Of a stretch of DNA of 64,000 nucleotides, positions 11,223 through 22,418 are shown one piece after another (the first letter of the stretch is position 1; each line of letters opens with the position of its first letter). The stretch spans positions 127,012 through 191,011 of the forward strand of contig KN880449.1 in NCBI GenBank assembly GCA_000934385.1. The letters run 5' to 3'. The notes under the pieces are model-generated. The model saw only the letters and a program-made list of their open reading frames with translations, ran no database searches and was not told the DNA's origin. A program made the position numbers and the translations under genes. Origin of the DNA: Cylindrobasidium torrendii FP15055 ss-10. Taxonomy: Eukaryota > Basidiomycota > Agaricomycetes > Agaricales > Physalacriaceae.

Positions 11223-14200
11223 TTACGCTCCGTTTGCTCTCAACACCATCGCCTCCAAAGGGATTGCGACAAACTCTTCTGAAGGGCTTCCAACGCCTTC
11301 TGGTGCGGCCCACACCGCATCGTCCAAAATATACACAAGTATCCCGCCTTTGCCATCGACCGACGCGCTCACCCTGAACATCGGCATCCGTGACTTCTCG
11401 TGGGCACGTCCCGCAGGAATCACAAGCAAGTTGTGCTTTGCCGCATACTCCTCCACGATGCTCTTGAACGTGACCTCCTGCGTCCGCACCGCATTGAGCG
11501 TCTTCTTCTGCACCACGGGCGCCTTCGCAGCTGTCTCCTTCGCTCCAATTTCCGCACGGAAATCCGGTTTCGCCAGCTTCGCAGGCGCATTCGCGCCCAG
11601 TTCAATCGCATCATTCATCAACTGCAGTCCACGCGTAAATCCACGCTCCGCGCCTTTCACCGCTACAGCGCCCTTCCAGAACGTATACCACTGGGCAACC
11701 TCCTCGAAGCTGACCCTGGGCTGTACAAGCCAGAAATGCAGCGTATCCAGCCACTTGGGGAAAAACTCTGTCTCCAGCAGCTGGGCGGTAATTGACGTGT
11801 GGAGCAACGGCGCCCAAGCCAAAACAGCCTCAATAGGTTGCATATCCTGGTTCCGCGGGTTGACAGTGAAATCGTCGCGAAGCGTCGCGCCGAGCTTGGG
11901 GACAATGGATTTAAGCAGAAGATTGTCCCATTCCGGACCACCAAACACGTCTCTCCAGGGCGCAAGGTCGTCCGGTACTGGTTCACCTGCATTCCAGCGC
12001 CGCAGCACACTCTTCACTTTCCGACGTGCCTCGCTCGTGAGTTCGTCCATGCGCAATCCGAGATGAGGGAGCCATGGGAATACGATACTTTGTAGCGACG
12101 CCTTGTCAAGCTTGGGAGACCAGTCGGCGACTGCCTTGCGAACCTTAGGCAGTACTAACTGGTCCATAACGTTATCGGCTATAAAACGAGGCAGGAAGGC
12201 GGACCACGCTTCGTATAGCCTGACTACGGCGTCGGGTTCGTGCGCTGACCACTCATTGTTGATGGCACTGCGAACCTTTGGTAGCCAGACATTCCACAGA
12301 AGGCTATCAAACGGAGACATTGGCTTCACTCTGAATAGGTCAGAATGATAACCAAAAAGGTAATGAGGCGTACGCACTGAGAGTCTGCGGGTGATTTGTA
12401 CGTTGGTGCGCCAAAAGCATCGACTTGTGTTTCTTCCTTAGGAGCCTGGGATACAGGTAATGCACCAGTCCATTTACCAAGTATGTCAACGAGGTATCCA
12501 GGGTTTTGTAATGGATTCCACTGCTGGAGTAGCCGTCGAGCCTGTAAAGCTGTAAGCCGGGACCAATACGAGGGACGAAGAAACGCACGACTGGTGCAAT
12601 AGCACCGACAATGATTTGGTCTAGGTGGTATACAGCAAATTCTCGGCCAAAATCCCTCAGAAGTCGCTCGATGAGGGGATCAAAGGATTCAAGGGCGGGC
12701 TCGTAGCTGCTCGACAAGTTCTTTGCAGTTGCTTGGAGTTCATTCGTCACCAGCTGTATCTGCTGGAGACGGGCGATGACTGGCACATTTGTTAGATCCA
12801 CTCGTGAGGGAAATCAGCAACTCACGTCTAGCTTCTTCCTCGACTTTCTGTCTCAGGCGCGCATCATCCCGTATTGCTTGCTTCTTCTTCATATCGACAA
12901 GCCGAGCCTCACTAGCAAGCTCGGCTACTTGCGTTTTACAAGAGTCACGAATGAGTCGAACGTTGTGTCTGATTTCAGGAATACGTTCAGGGTCGTTGGA
13001 AGCGCCGTAGGAACCAGCGATGGAAACTTCGGCAAGTGAGCCAACCTCCCGTGGCTTTCGTTTGGTTAGAAAATGTTCTACTTTTAAAGGAAGGAAACAT
13101 ACCACTGCGCCTGTTGCGTCGATAATTTGACCAATGCCCGACGTCGACGTCTCCCCAGCGTCCTCGAGGATTTGATTGTAGGTCTTGTGCTCGACCTTGG
13201 TCTTGATCTTAGAAGGTTTCTTCCATGCGTCTGACCGCTTCTCCTGTGCTTTGCCTTTGCCTTTGCTCCTGACTTTACTCCTAGCCTCTTCCTCTTCGTC
13301 ACTCACGTCCTCTCCACGACGCTTAGCCTCTCGTTTAGACTGGTCTGTGCGCTCCTTGAAGCCGCGGAATGCAATTCCAGAGCGTCCGGGACGCATCTTG
13401 GTTTCGACGGGCGTGACGATACCCTCGCCTGATGATCCCAGCCCAGCACCTGCTTGCCAGCCCATCTTCTGCAGCATACGGGCACCAAAGGAGCCTGAAA
13501 GTTTCTGGAAGTGAGCCTGTTCACTGGGATCGAGAACGCGTTCAGGTTTTGGAGCAGCGCGCTGGAAAGAAGTGGATTTATTGGCCCCAAAAGACGAAGG
13601 AACGTCGCTGGATATGTCGGATGGACGTTGGCGTGCATCATCAACGCCTTGTGCAAAGCTGGTGAATGAAGGAGTTTCAGAGACGTCGCGTGCGTGGGCG
13701 CCAAAGCCAGCCTTTGCGAACGATGTAGACGGAGAAGCCTCCCAGGACGTCGAGTTTGCCGCAGAAGTAAAGCCAAGGCCCCGCGACCCAAAACCGCTTT
13801 GAGAGCCTAGACCGCCACGCCCTTGTGAGCCAAATCCTCCCCGCGCTCCTGATCCCAGTCCTCCACGGCCCATACCAAGTCCACCGCGATTGAAACTACT
13901 GTCCTCGGCAGTGTCATCAGGCGTGCTCTGGATCCGAGGTGAAGGTCGTCTGGAAGGTTCAGAGTCGTCAGACATGTCCTGGTCATCCACATCCGCGCCC
14001 TCACCCTCGGATCCGTCAGAGTCTTCCTCAGCGTCTTCCATTGTCACGTCCTCAGCATCTAGCTTCTCTTTTGTGGCCGATACAAAGGCAGGCTGCTTCT
14101 TTGGCTGATACTTCTTGCGCGGTTTGTCCTCCTCTTCATCACTTTCTCCAAAAACACCGTATATCGCATCCTCCTGGCCACCCCGTTTACGCCGTTTCCT

Positions 14201-14338
14201 TCGGTATGGATCCTCAAAGAGCGCACGTTCAGCCGCGGTGTCGGGATCAGAGTCCACGCCGCGGTGGTCGTTGCCGTCGGACGAGTTGGAGGAATCAGAA
14301 TCGTCGCCGTCGTCGAGCACACGTTTGCGACGCGCCAT
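11223..14338 (-). CDS. TFIP11/Ntr1-like G-patch splicing factor
   Basis: Nuclear spliceosome-disassembly factor that activates the DEAH helicase Prp43 (yeast Ntr1/Spp382, human TFIP11). Starts at ATG 14338 (MARRKRVLDDGDDSDSSNSS). An acidic, then Gly-rich RGGLGSG/GGFGSQG region leads to the G-patch (ARMLQKMGWQAGAGLGSSGE, near 13430-13470) and a Lys-rich linker KSKGKGKAQEKR-like. After an intron joining IIDATGAV to PREVGSLAEVSIAG come a coiled segment (ARLVDMKKKQAIRDDARLRQ) and the GCFC/TFIP11 helical domain with VKPMSPFDSLLWNVWLPKVR and LPHLGLRMDELTSEARRKVK. The C-terminal part (EEFVAIPLEAMVLRANGA) ends at TAA 11223-11225. Domain order and length fit the family. Confidence 0.9.
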
Positions 14339-15555
14339 GCAGGGAATAGTAGTGATAGTGTGTGGACAAGGTGCGACGGCAAACGCCGAGTCATACGATC
14401 GCGACAAGCAAGCCCCTCCTCCTGCATCCTCTTACCACCACCTCATACTGCTGGACGGCACGGGAGACTCTCACTGTGCCAAGTAAGAAACCAAATAGGA
14501 ACAGGAATATATACGTTTTTGACCAATTTTGTGCGTCTCTCTACCTGCCGTTGTGGACGCACAAACCGACTGTGATGAAGTGTACGTGGATTTCGGTGCA
14601 CCCGCAGGCGTCCGATTCTTGAAATGCTATCACTGTCGCTGAGTTTCTGTACAAACGAAACAATCAGTGCGGCAGGATTTTGGTTGCACACGCTATAGCA
14701 CGACTTTTCGACGACCCAATCAAGCACTTTCGAGCGTCTCGAGTCTCGTCGTGAATGTTCACGCCCAAATCCAAGCCCTCTTATCGCGTCAAGTGGACGA
14801 CATATACCGCCATCTTCACTGACCTCACGCATTGCCCCGTATCTAATACCCTGTCAAGCATCCCAGCTACTTTACGCATGGCTTGTGGGCCTTCCCATGC
14901 CGTCGACAGTGCTCTCGGACTCGTCTTTACATACCAGCCATGGCAAGGACATACTACTTCGAAAGGTGCCAATGATACTACTAGATGCTGTACTTCGTAT
15001 TCACAATGATTCTCAGACGATGGCTATTGCTTTGCCTGAACGACTGGTCATTGTCGAGCCTCGGAACCATTGTACATTCCGTCCTTTCTACACTCGCATT
15101 ATCTTGCTGCGTGTCCCTTATGATAGCAAGTACAGATGCTTGCAATTCCCCGCGCTCACGAGACCCGAGGATCCTGCAGCCTGCGAGCACCCTGCGAGTC
15201 TATTTGCTCAATGCGGCCTCTGTGGGAATGCCAAGCTTGACGAACTTCCAACGTTTATCATCTGAGAGTGCGGTAGTATGCCTAGGGATATGGGGAGGAA
15301 GCCGTGCAAGCATAATTGAAGGTTCGTGCATACGGTCAACTGAGCAAGCTGAATGGATTCCAAGGTCCCGATTGAGATTACGCCTTGCGAGCGACCATCA
15401 TACACTTGCAAAGAACCTACGCGGTGCCAATCCCCAATGGCCGAGTTATCTCACCATGCGGTTGCTAGGGTTGTTCCTGGTGTGGAATGAAAGTATAAAG
15501 TCCAGCTCAAGAATTGCGAGAGCAGTACCCTGCCCTTTGGTCTTCGACGGTCACA
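14339..15555. other. divergent intergenic region, no supported gene
   Basis: 1.2 kb between outward-facing TFIP11 and the S53 peptidase. Plus-strand frames of 126 codons (14885-15265) and 221 codons (14985-15650) are open, but their compositions are erratic, they match no family, and the longer one runs into the peptidase's first exon in another frame. I treat it as promoter sequence, with a small unknown gene not excluded. Confidence 0.4.
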
Positions 15556-17486
15556 ATGCGTTGGTCCCCTGCCCTCTTCCTTGTCGCCGCTCACTTTGCC
15601 CTTGCCACCCCACTCGTCTCCAAGCGCTGGGAGGATGCTTCCTTCCTTGAGAAGCATTCGTGGAATGCTGTTCCCCGCGGCTGGGTTTACCAGTCTGCAC
15701 CGAGCCCCGACCATCTGCTCGACATGCGCATTGGACTGAAAAAGGCAAGGGGCAGTGAGCTCATCGCAGCTCTCTACGAAGTCAGCACTCCCTCCAACGA
15801 GAGGTACAGACTTTCCAAGTTATATCCCATCTTTTGTTTCTCATTGGAGTCAAAGGTATGGCCAGCACCTATCGAAGGAGGACGTTGATGCCCTCGTCGC
15901 GCCGCATGCCGACACTGTCGAAGCTGTCGAGTCATGGCTTCGGTTCCACGGCATCGAACCTGCCGAAGCGCTCTTCCGCTCGTCTGGCGGAAATTGGCTC
16001 ACCCTCTCGGTATCCGTCGCCCAGGCCGAGCGGATGCTCGACACGACGTACGGTGTCTACACGCATCCTGAAACCTCGGAGACCGTTGTCCGCACACTCA
16101 GTTACTCTCTCCCGGAGGAGCTGCACCAGCACATCGATGTGATGACCCCCACGACGTACTTCAGCACTCTTCAAACCCTTAGGTCCAACAGCTTCATCAT
16201 CGAGGAGAACGTCGGCGACAACGATGTCGCCTTGAAGACGGCGGCAGTCGGCGCGGCGGTACCTTCCAGCTGCAACACGGCCATTACGATTGCTTGCTTG
16301 AAAGCGTTGTACAACAGTAAGCGCCATGTCACATACTATGATATTAGTTCTCAACTTCACTTTTAGCTGCTGGATATGTCCCGACTGCGACTGATGTCAA
16401 CGTCCTTGGAGTCGCCGGGTACCTCGATCAATACGCTAACCGCGCCGACCTTCAGACCTTCTTGAAGGCCTACGCTTCCAATGCGACTGGGACCAGCTAC
16501 GAGACTGTTCTCGTCAACGAAGGAGGCGATGACCAGAGTGACCCGGGTGTCGAGGCTAACCTTGACATCCAATACACTGTCGGTCTTTCCGCACCCACCC
16601 CCAACATCTACTACAGCACTGGTGGTTCCCCGCCATTTATCCCCGATTCGGATACGCCGACAAACACCAACGAGCCGTATCTCGACTGGCTTAACTTTAT
16701 CCTGGCGGAAGATACTATTCCCCAGACTATCACGACTTCGTACGGTGAGAACGAGCAGACGATTCCGCGGGATTACGCCGAGTCTGTGTGCGACCTCTTC
16801 GCTGAGCTTGGTGCGCGTGGAGCTACCGTCTTCTTCTCCAGTGGTGACTATGGGTACGTTTAGCGCATTCTTCTATTTTATTCCAGTAATGCTAATGACC
16901 TTGTAGTGTTGGCGGAAGCGACTGCCTGACTAACGATGGAACCAACACCACTCTTTTCCAACCCGCATTCCCCGCCTCCTGCCCATATGTTACCGCCGTT
17001 GGTGGCACACACCTTGTCAACCCCGAACAGGCCGTCAGCTTCAGCGGTGGAGGATTCTCCCGCTACTTTGACCAGCCAGACTACCAGACCGCCGCCGTCG
17101 ACGACTACGTCTCCGCCCTCGGAACCCAGTACAATGGTCTCTACAACCCTGCCGGACGCGCCTACCCCGACCTTGCTGCTCAAGGCTCTGGGTTCCGCGT
17201 TGTTATTGGTGGTAGCGTGTACTCTGTCGGTGGAACCAGTGCCAGTTCGCCAACGGTTGCGGGGATCTTTTCTCTCCTCAATGATTACCGCCTGTCGAAT
17301 GGTCTTCCATCGTTGGGCTTCGTCAATCCCCTTATTTACGCAAACCCAGCCGGGTTCAACGACATCACAGCGGGGAACAACCCTGGCTGTGATACGAATG
17401 GATTCGACGCGACGGCGGGATGGGACCCGGTCACTGGGTTGGGCACGCCGGATTTCTTGAAGCTCCAGCCTATTGTGTTGGCGTAA
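15556..17486 (+). CDS. secreted S53 sedolisin (tripeptidyl-peptidase type)
   Basis: Acid-active extracellular peptidase. Signal peptide MRWSPALFLVAAHFALA, then a Pro-kumamolisin propeptide (WNAVPRGWVY, LRIGLKKA-like, GQHLSKEDVDALVAPH; the spliced form reads YGQHLS) ending near NTAITIACLKALYN. The mature part has the sedolisin Glu-x3-Asp pair (DPGVEANLDIQYTVG), the oxyanion Asp in FFSSGDYG, the nucleophile Ser in GGTSASSPTVAGIFS, and the C-terminal calcium loop around DATAGWDPVTGLGTPDF. The Ser-Glu-Asp triad is complete. Introns interrupt the propeptide near 15805-15850 and the mature part near 16316-16367 and 16853-16907. Stop at 17484-17486. One of several such secreted peptidases expected in a saprotroph. 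Confidence 0.92.
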
Positions 17487-17700
17487 ACAAACTATGTATC
17501 GTTGTAGCTCAATGTTAAAATGTGTACTATGCTCAGGCTGTGTGGGATCTACTCATAGATATCAAATTTCTTTGCCTGGAGGATATGTAAAATGAGATAG
17601 TAGCTAATCCGCTCAGGTAGTGTATTTGAGGAGCAGTGGCCTCAGACTGGCCGTGGTCCGGTTCCGCCCCGGGGCATAATGTGGCGCAGACAGGAGGATA

Positions 17701-17804
17701 GGCGAGCTGGCCGAGCGGTCTAAGGCGCCAGACTAAGGACCAGCTTGCTGTGCAAGTGTCTCATCTGGTCCGAAAGGGCGTGGGTTCGAATCCCACTCTC
17801 GTCA
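17701..17804 (+). tRNA. tRNA-Leu(AAG) with 24-nt intron, copy 2
   Basis: Same length and sequence as the copy at 8615-8718 except for two positions: 17707 (C instead of A, acceptor position 7) and one intron base at 17740. The acceptor change creates a C-U mismatch at the pair next to the D arm, because the 3' strand TCTCGTC is unchanged. Anticodon AAG, intron 17739-17762, T arm and variable arm are intact. A TTTT run follows about 15 bases downstream. Confidence 0.88.
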
Positions 17805-18117
17805 GACAAGGGTCACCACCTTTTCTTTTGCTCTCGAGCTGCTTTCGAGCGTGCGGAATATGTACATTGCAGGCGGCCCGTCGTGGCAGTAGACTCGATG
17901 CTCGCGAGCCACAGCGCTGAGTCATTGGGCGCCTATGCATGGACCGGTGTATATTGTACGTATGCTCAGATGGCTTATAGCACAAAGCTTTGAATTTGTA
18001 CAGTGCCCGAGGCTTCATGTTGAATGGGTGCTTCGCGGATGCTCCGCCCTTCGAGTTCCATGATTAGAATTTTCATAAAGCCAATGTAATGTATAAGTAG
18101 TATAGCAACCCGGTGGC
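17805..18117. other. intergenic, 3' of tRNA-Leu copy 2
   Basis: About 310 bp with no supported gene. Ends at the stop codon of the minus-strand RRG9 gene, so it includes that gene's 3' UTR. Confidence 0.5.
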
Positions 18118-18726
18118 CTAGTCAAACGAGAAGACGTCTTTCGAGTTCACGCCTGAGACCTCTCCGTGCGTCTTTTCTCTTTGCGCTCTCTTCTCGGCGA
18201 AGTTCTCCTGCAGCTCCTCAACCTCCCGGAGCCGACTCTGCCGTATGAATTCTGCATTCGACGCCCGTTCCTTTTGCATCATCTGTGTTTTCCTCTCCTT
18301 ACTTGGCTCCCACTTCCCCTTCAGTATCCTCCTGACCGCCTCGGGGCTGATCCTGAACTTCTGCGCAAGAAACGGCGTTGTGAACATATCAGGGTCATGG
18401 TGGTGCAACTGTCGTAAACCGTCCATAGCCTCGCGTGATATCTTTCTTGGGGGCGCCCATCCTTCAGGGAACGACTCCTTCATCACTGCGCGGTGCTTCG
18501 CGTACTCTGCCGGCGTCGAGGTTTTCGGTGGTTTCCGTTTGTGAATTGGCGGCGTCCCAGGGCGCGCACGGTGCACGGCGTTGTCGTCTTCGGACAGATC
18601 CACAGGCCCGTCGTCGTCCAGGATAGATTTTGGGGCCGGGAATCCCTGGACGTTCCATTTACTTAGACCAGATGGTCCAGCAGAGTAGCAGCGGCGCGTG
18701 AGGCGGGTGAATAATGATATAGACAT
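18118..18726 (-). CDS. RRG9: RRG9/neugrin-like mitochondrial protein
   Basis: Intronless gene of 202 codons for a mitochondrial protein required for respiratory growth and mtDNA maintenance (yeast Rrg9, metazoan neugrin). The N-terminus MSISLFTRLTRRCYSAGPSG is a typical presequence (Arg/Ser rich, no acids). The family core is a short helix-turn-helix-like segment: HDPDMFTTPFLAQKFRISPE followed by AVRRILKGKWEPSKER. The C-terminus is a charged coiled segment (LREVEELQENFAEKRAQREK). Length agrees with fungal Rrg9. Start codon lies 63 bp from that of divergent PUS1. Confidence 0.85.
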   Translation of the reverse strand: MSISLFTRLTRRCYSAGPSGLSKWNVQGFPAPKSILDDDGPVDLSEDDNAVHRARPGTPPIHKRKPPKTSTPAEYAKHRAVMKESFPEGWAPPRKISREAMDGLRQLHHHDPDMFTTPFLAQKFRISPEAVRRILKGKWEPSKERKTQMMQKERASNAEFIRQSRLREVEELQENFAEKRAQREKTHGEVSGVNSKDVFSFD

Positions 18727-18789
18727 GAGTGTGGGGAGAAGAGGATAAATGCGATCACGATCGAAGCTCGGTTTGTTTTCGAATGCTCA
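18727..18789. promoter_or_regulatory. 63-bp divergent promoter, RRG9 / PUS1
   Basis: The two start codons face outward with only 63 bp between them. Both products can act in mitochondria, so coordinated expression is plausible. No specific factor site recognised. Confidence 0.45.
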
Positions 18790-20623
18790 ATGCTGTCACG
18801 AGCTCGGACCGCGCTTTTGTCTTTCTCCTACGTCCGCTCTCGGCCAATTTCTTCTTCTTTGATTCCACGGGCGATGTCGGATGAACCAGACGCGAAACGG
18901 CGTAGGCTGGATGTCGGCGAGGGCGGTTCCGGGAGTGCTGGCCCAAGTGGTAGTGCCAGTACTGAGGCCGTGGCCGCAACACCAGCAACGACTAGCACAG
19001 GTGGTGGGCATAGCCCAAAAACCTCTGGGCGAGGGAGATTCAAAAAGGGCGATTTCCCGACACGGCGGGATCGTATCGAGGCGCCTAGAGAGCAGGTAGA
19101 GGACGAGATCCCAGAGGTGCGCTTGCCCAAACGCAATGTTGCCCTTCTTCTGGGATTTTGTGGTTCTGGATACCACGGCATGCAATAGTGCGCATTTTTG
19201 CAGCGCATTGCAGACGCGTCTGACATCCATCCAACAGCTCTACGCGTGAAGGACAGCTGGATATGACCCATCCAAGCATCGAGGGCACACTCTTCCAAGC
19301 GCTGATAGAAGCCGGCGCCATATCCCGCTACAATTCAAGCAACCCCCTCAAAGTGAACTTTCAACGCGCAGCACGCACGGATCGCGGCGTCCATGCCGCC
19401 GGGAACGTCGTCTCCTTCAAGATGATCATGAACCTCCCTGATAAGACTGAAGCCGACATGCTCGCCGCCATCAACGCAGCACTTCCGCCTCAAATTCGCG
19501 TCTGGGAATTTATTCGTACCAAAAACTCGTTCAACGCGCGCCAGATTTGTGACAGTCGCCGTTACACCTACTTCTTCCCATCATATCTGCTCATTACACC
19601 CAAGCCGGGCTGTGGTTTTCGCTTAAACCTGGATCGCTTTCTTGGTGAGCCGTGGCAGGCGCCGGAGGACCCATTCTGGGAAGGTATGGATGAGAATGAG
19701 TCCCGGGAGGCGATGCTGAGCAGGAAGAGGGCCTGGCGAGTAACACCAGAGCACCTCCAGCGTCTGAGGGAGGCTGCGGCAGTGTACCAAGGCACACACT
19801 CGTTCCACAACTTCACCCTCACCACGAACCCTACTGCGGGAACAAACAGGCGCTATATGAAGAGTTTGGAGGTGCAAGAGCCACAAGTGCACGATGGCAC
19901 TGAGTGGATCCCAGTCCAGTTCCATGGCCAGAGCTTCATGTTGCATCAGGCGCGTTTTCTTGTCTCAAGATCAGAGTGCTTCTCTAATTATCTGTAGATT
20001 GTATGTCATTCCTAGACGCCATTTCTGGCCTACTGACCCTTGACGTGCAGCGCAAGATGATGTTCGCGATGATCATGGTCGCTCGCACGAAAACGCCGCC
20101 TGTTATTATCAACGAGGTTCGCCTGTTCTCGTGTCTTATGCGACGTACTGAAATATGCTAGTTATACGTCCAACGCAAAGTTCTCGTGCCCAAGGTCCCT
20201 GCCCTCGGTCTTCTCCTCGAAGCTCCAGTGTACGACGCCTACAACGCTGTCTGCGCCAAAATGGAGCCCGGCCCTGACAAGCGTGAACCCATTCGCTTCG
20301 AACCGCACGCCGAGAAGATTGAGGCCTTCAAGAACGAATTCATCTACAGCACCATGCGCGAAATCGAGTCCAAGGCAGCAGTATTCGACAAGTGGATGCG
20401 GTCGGTGGATGACTACGTTGGTGACGACCTTCTGTATTTGAATCCTGATGGCATAGTGCCGGAGCAGGCGGTCATTCTCCCTAAACAGGAGAGGAAGAGC
20501 AGATTTCATGAGAATGCAGCGTTTGACAAGACGACGCTGGATGATGATGAGATTGTCGATGATAGCGATGAAGAGGCCGAGAGGCCGAGGACACGGAAAG
20601 AGCTTGAGGAGTTGGACGGGTAA
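18790..20623 (+). CDS. PUS1: tRNA pseudouridine synthase PUS1
   Basis: TruA-family enzyme that isomerises uridines in tRNA and other RNAs. The first ATG (18790) gives MLSRARTALLSFSYVRSRPI, a likely mitochondrial presequence. A second in-frame ATG at 18874 (MSDEPDAKRRRLD) would give a nuclear form with a basic motif. Core motifs are NVALLLGFCGSGYHGMQY (spliced), the catalytic AARTDRGVHAAGNVVSF with Asp, and DSRRYTYFFPS. Near 19941 the conserved HQIRKM motif is built from three exons: CATCAG, a 3-nt exon ATT (19998-20000) and CGCAAGATG. The upstream intron has a GC donor. The C-terminal extension is acidic (DDDEIVDDSDEEAERPR). Stop TAA at 20621-20623. Confidence 0.9.
19998..20000 (+). other. 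inferred 3-nt micro-exon in PUS1
   Basis: Left intron 19950-19997 (GC donor after CATCAG, CTAAT branch site, TAG acceptor). Right intron 20001-20050 (GTATGT donor, CTGAC branch site, CAG acceptor). The ATT between them supplies the Ile of the family-invariant HQIRKM. Without it the protein would read HQRKM. Confidence 0.7.
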
Positions 20624-20890
20624 GACAAAAGGTGGATGTCTTTATTGCATCAAGTAAATGTAGGATTTCTGTAGCCAAACTCCACGATCTGTCGCTTTCA
20701 CCGGCCAATGTCTGAACCCTGACAGCGAGCAGAATGCGAGCTGAGAGGGCGTCTCAAGGTGCACGTGGTCGTGACTTCAGGCATGCGTGGATCGTGACAT
20801 CAGTGCGATCGTTCATGCATCGCGCGCCTGGGCCCTGGACGCCTTTAGTTCCTCCCACCACCACCACTACCAACATAATTGCTAATCATC

Positions 20891-22175
20891 ATGCCTCTTC
20901 CCCGTGGAATTGTCGAAGAAATCAAGCGGATTATCCCACCACTGGACGGGACGCTGCATAAGGGCCAGTCTGGTAAGTAGGTCGGATGCGTACATCGATG
21001 TTGGCAAGAGCCAATGCCATCTATGCAGGCCGCGTTGGTGTTCTTGGAGGTGCACTTGAGTATGTCTGTCACCTCTCCCTCTACCAAGATTCTGCTGATG
21101 ACAGTTGGTCGTCAGCTATACTGGCGCACCGTTCTTTGCGTCGATGGCTGCTCTCAGATTTGTCAGTATCCAATGACATTCCTTCAACCTGTATATGCAG
21201 CCTTACGAAGAGAGTAGGGCGCCGACTTGTCGCATGTCATCTGTTCGCCGACTGCTGCACCTGCTATCAAGTCGTACTCGCCCGACCTCATAGTGCATCC
21301 CATTCTTGAACCGAAAGGGTTTGTACTCATTTCTGTATTCTTTCTCTCATTCTCTCAGCCTTGGAATACGTCGCTCTCTTCCGTGCACCCAGATAGTAAT
21401 CCAGCCCTTCAGAAATGCCGATATCGTGAAGAAAGAACTCTCTGGCCTGCTCAGCCGCCTGCATGTCATCATCATCGGCCCTGGTCTTGGGCGCGAGCCA
21501 TACATGCAGACGTACGCGTCCACCGCCATGCAGCTTGCACGTGAGCGCGGTATGTATCTCGTCATCGACGCCGACGCGCTTCTCCTCGTCGGTCAAGACC
21601 CTTCGCTCATCCGGGGCTATCCCAAGGCGGTACTGACGCCAAACGTCGTTGAGTTCAAGAGGTTGTGCGAGCAAGTCGGTGTTGCTGAGGGCTACGACAA
21701 AAATAACACGGACGAGCGGGCGGCAGGCGTGTCAAAGGCGCTGGGAGGCGTTACGGTGCTCCAGAAGGGCGGAGAGGACATTGTCGCTGTGGAGGGCAGT
21801 GAGTCGGTGCACGTTGATGTCGAGGGCGGCTTGAAGCGGTGTGGAGGGCAAGGTGATATCCTAAGTGGGTGCGTTGGGACTCTCTTGGCATGGGGGAAGT
21901 GTTATGAAGATGGCGCATTCGGGTGAGTGACATTCAAATTGGCGTCTTTTGGCGAATCTAAGTGCCTTGTTTACAGGGATGGTAAGGTCTCATCATCGCG
22001 CGTCCCGCTTCTGGCGGCGGTTGGAGGCAGCATCGTTACTCGAACGACCAGTCGAAGGGCATTTTACAAGGAGGGACGAGGCGTTGTCACCCATGACATG
22101 CTCGGTGAGCTTGGCAAGTCTTTCACAGAAGTTTTTGGAGAGGCAGAGCAAGGAGAGAACAAGGGAAGGTTGTAA
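20891..22175 (+). CDS. ATP-dependent (S)-NAD(P)H-hydrate dehydratase
   Basis: Metabolite-repair enzyme (CARKD/NNRD; yeast Ykl151c) that dehydrates the S-epimer of damaged NAD(P)H hydrates using ATP. Ribokinase-like fold. Starts [20 protein letters not shown], continues [20 protein letters not shown] after splicing (introns near 20971-21027 and 21063-21107), then [18 protein letters not shown]. The central exons give [49 protein letters not shown] and the anion hole/ATP motif [13 protein letters not shown]. The C-terminal exon has [20 protein letters not shown] and [15 protein letters not shown]. All family motifs are intact. Ends 22175, convergent with a membrane-protein gene. Confidence 0.9.
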
Positions 22176-22418
22176 GTTGCCGGTGTGGACAAAATCAATG
22201 TATAATGGAATGTATTCAAAGTCAATGTTCAACTTCCCGAAGAAATTCGGGCACGAAGATGTGAGATCTCGCGGAATGGGTCGATATTGCCTACCCTCCC
22301 TGAATTCACTCGGATGCACTCGGTCGAAAGGCCAAGTTAAAAAGACATTCAATGTTCATCATAGAAATAAATACGACCCGAGCCCTACATTGCATCTATC
22401 AATCCACATTTGAGCCCT

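Noticed and set aside
14985..15650. 221-codon plus-strand ORF upstream of the S53 peptidase
   Set aside because: It runs into the peptidase's signal-peptide exon in another frame and its composition is erratic; I keep it only as a remark on the gap.
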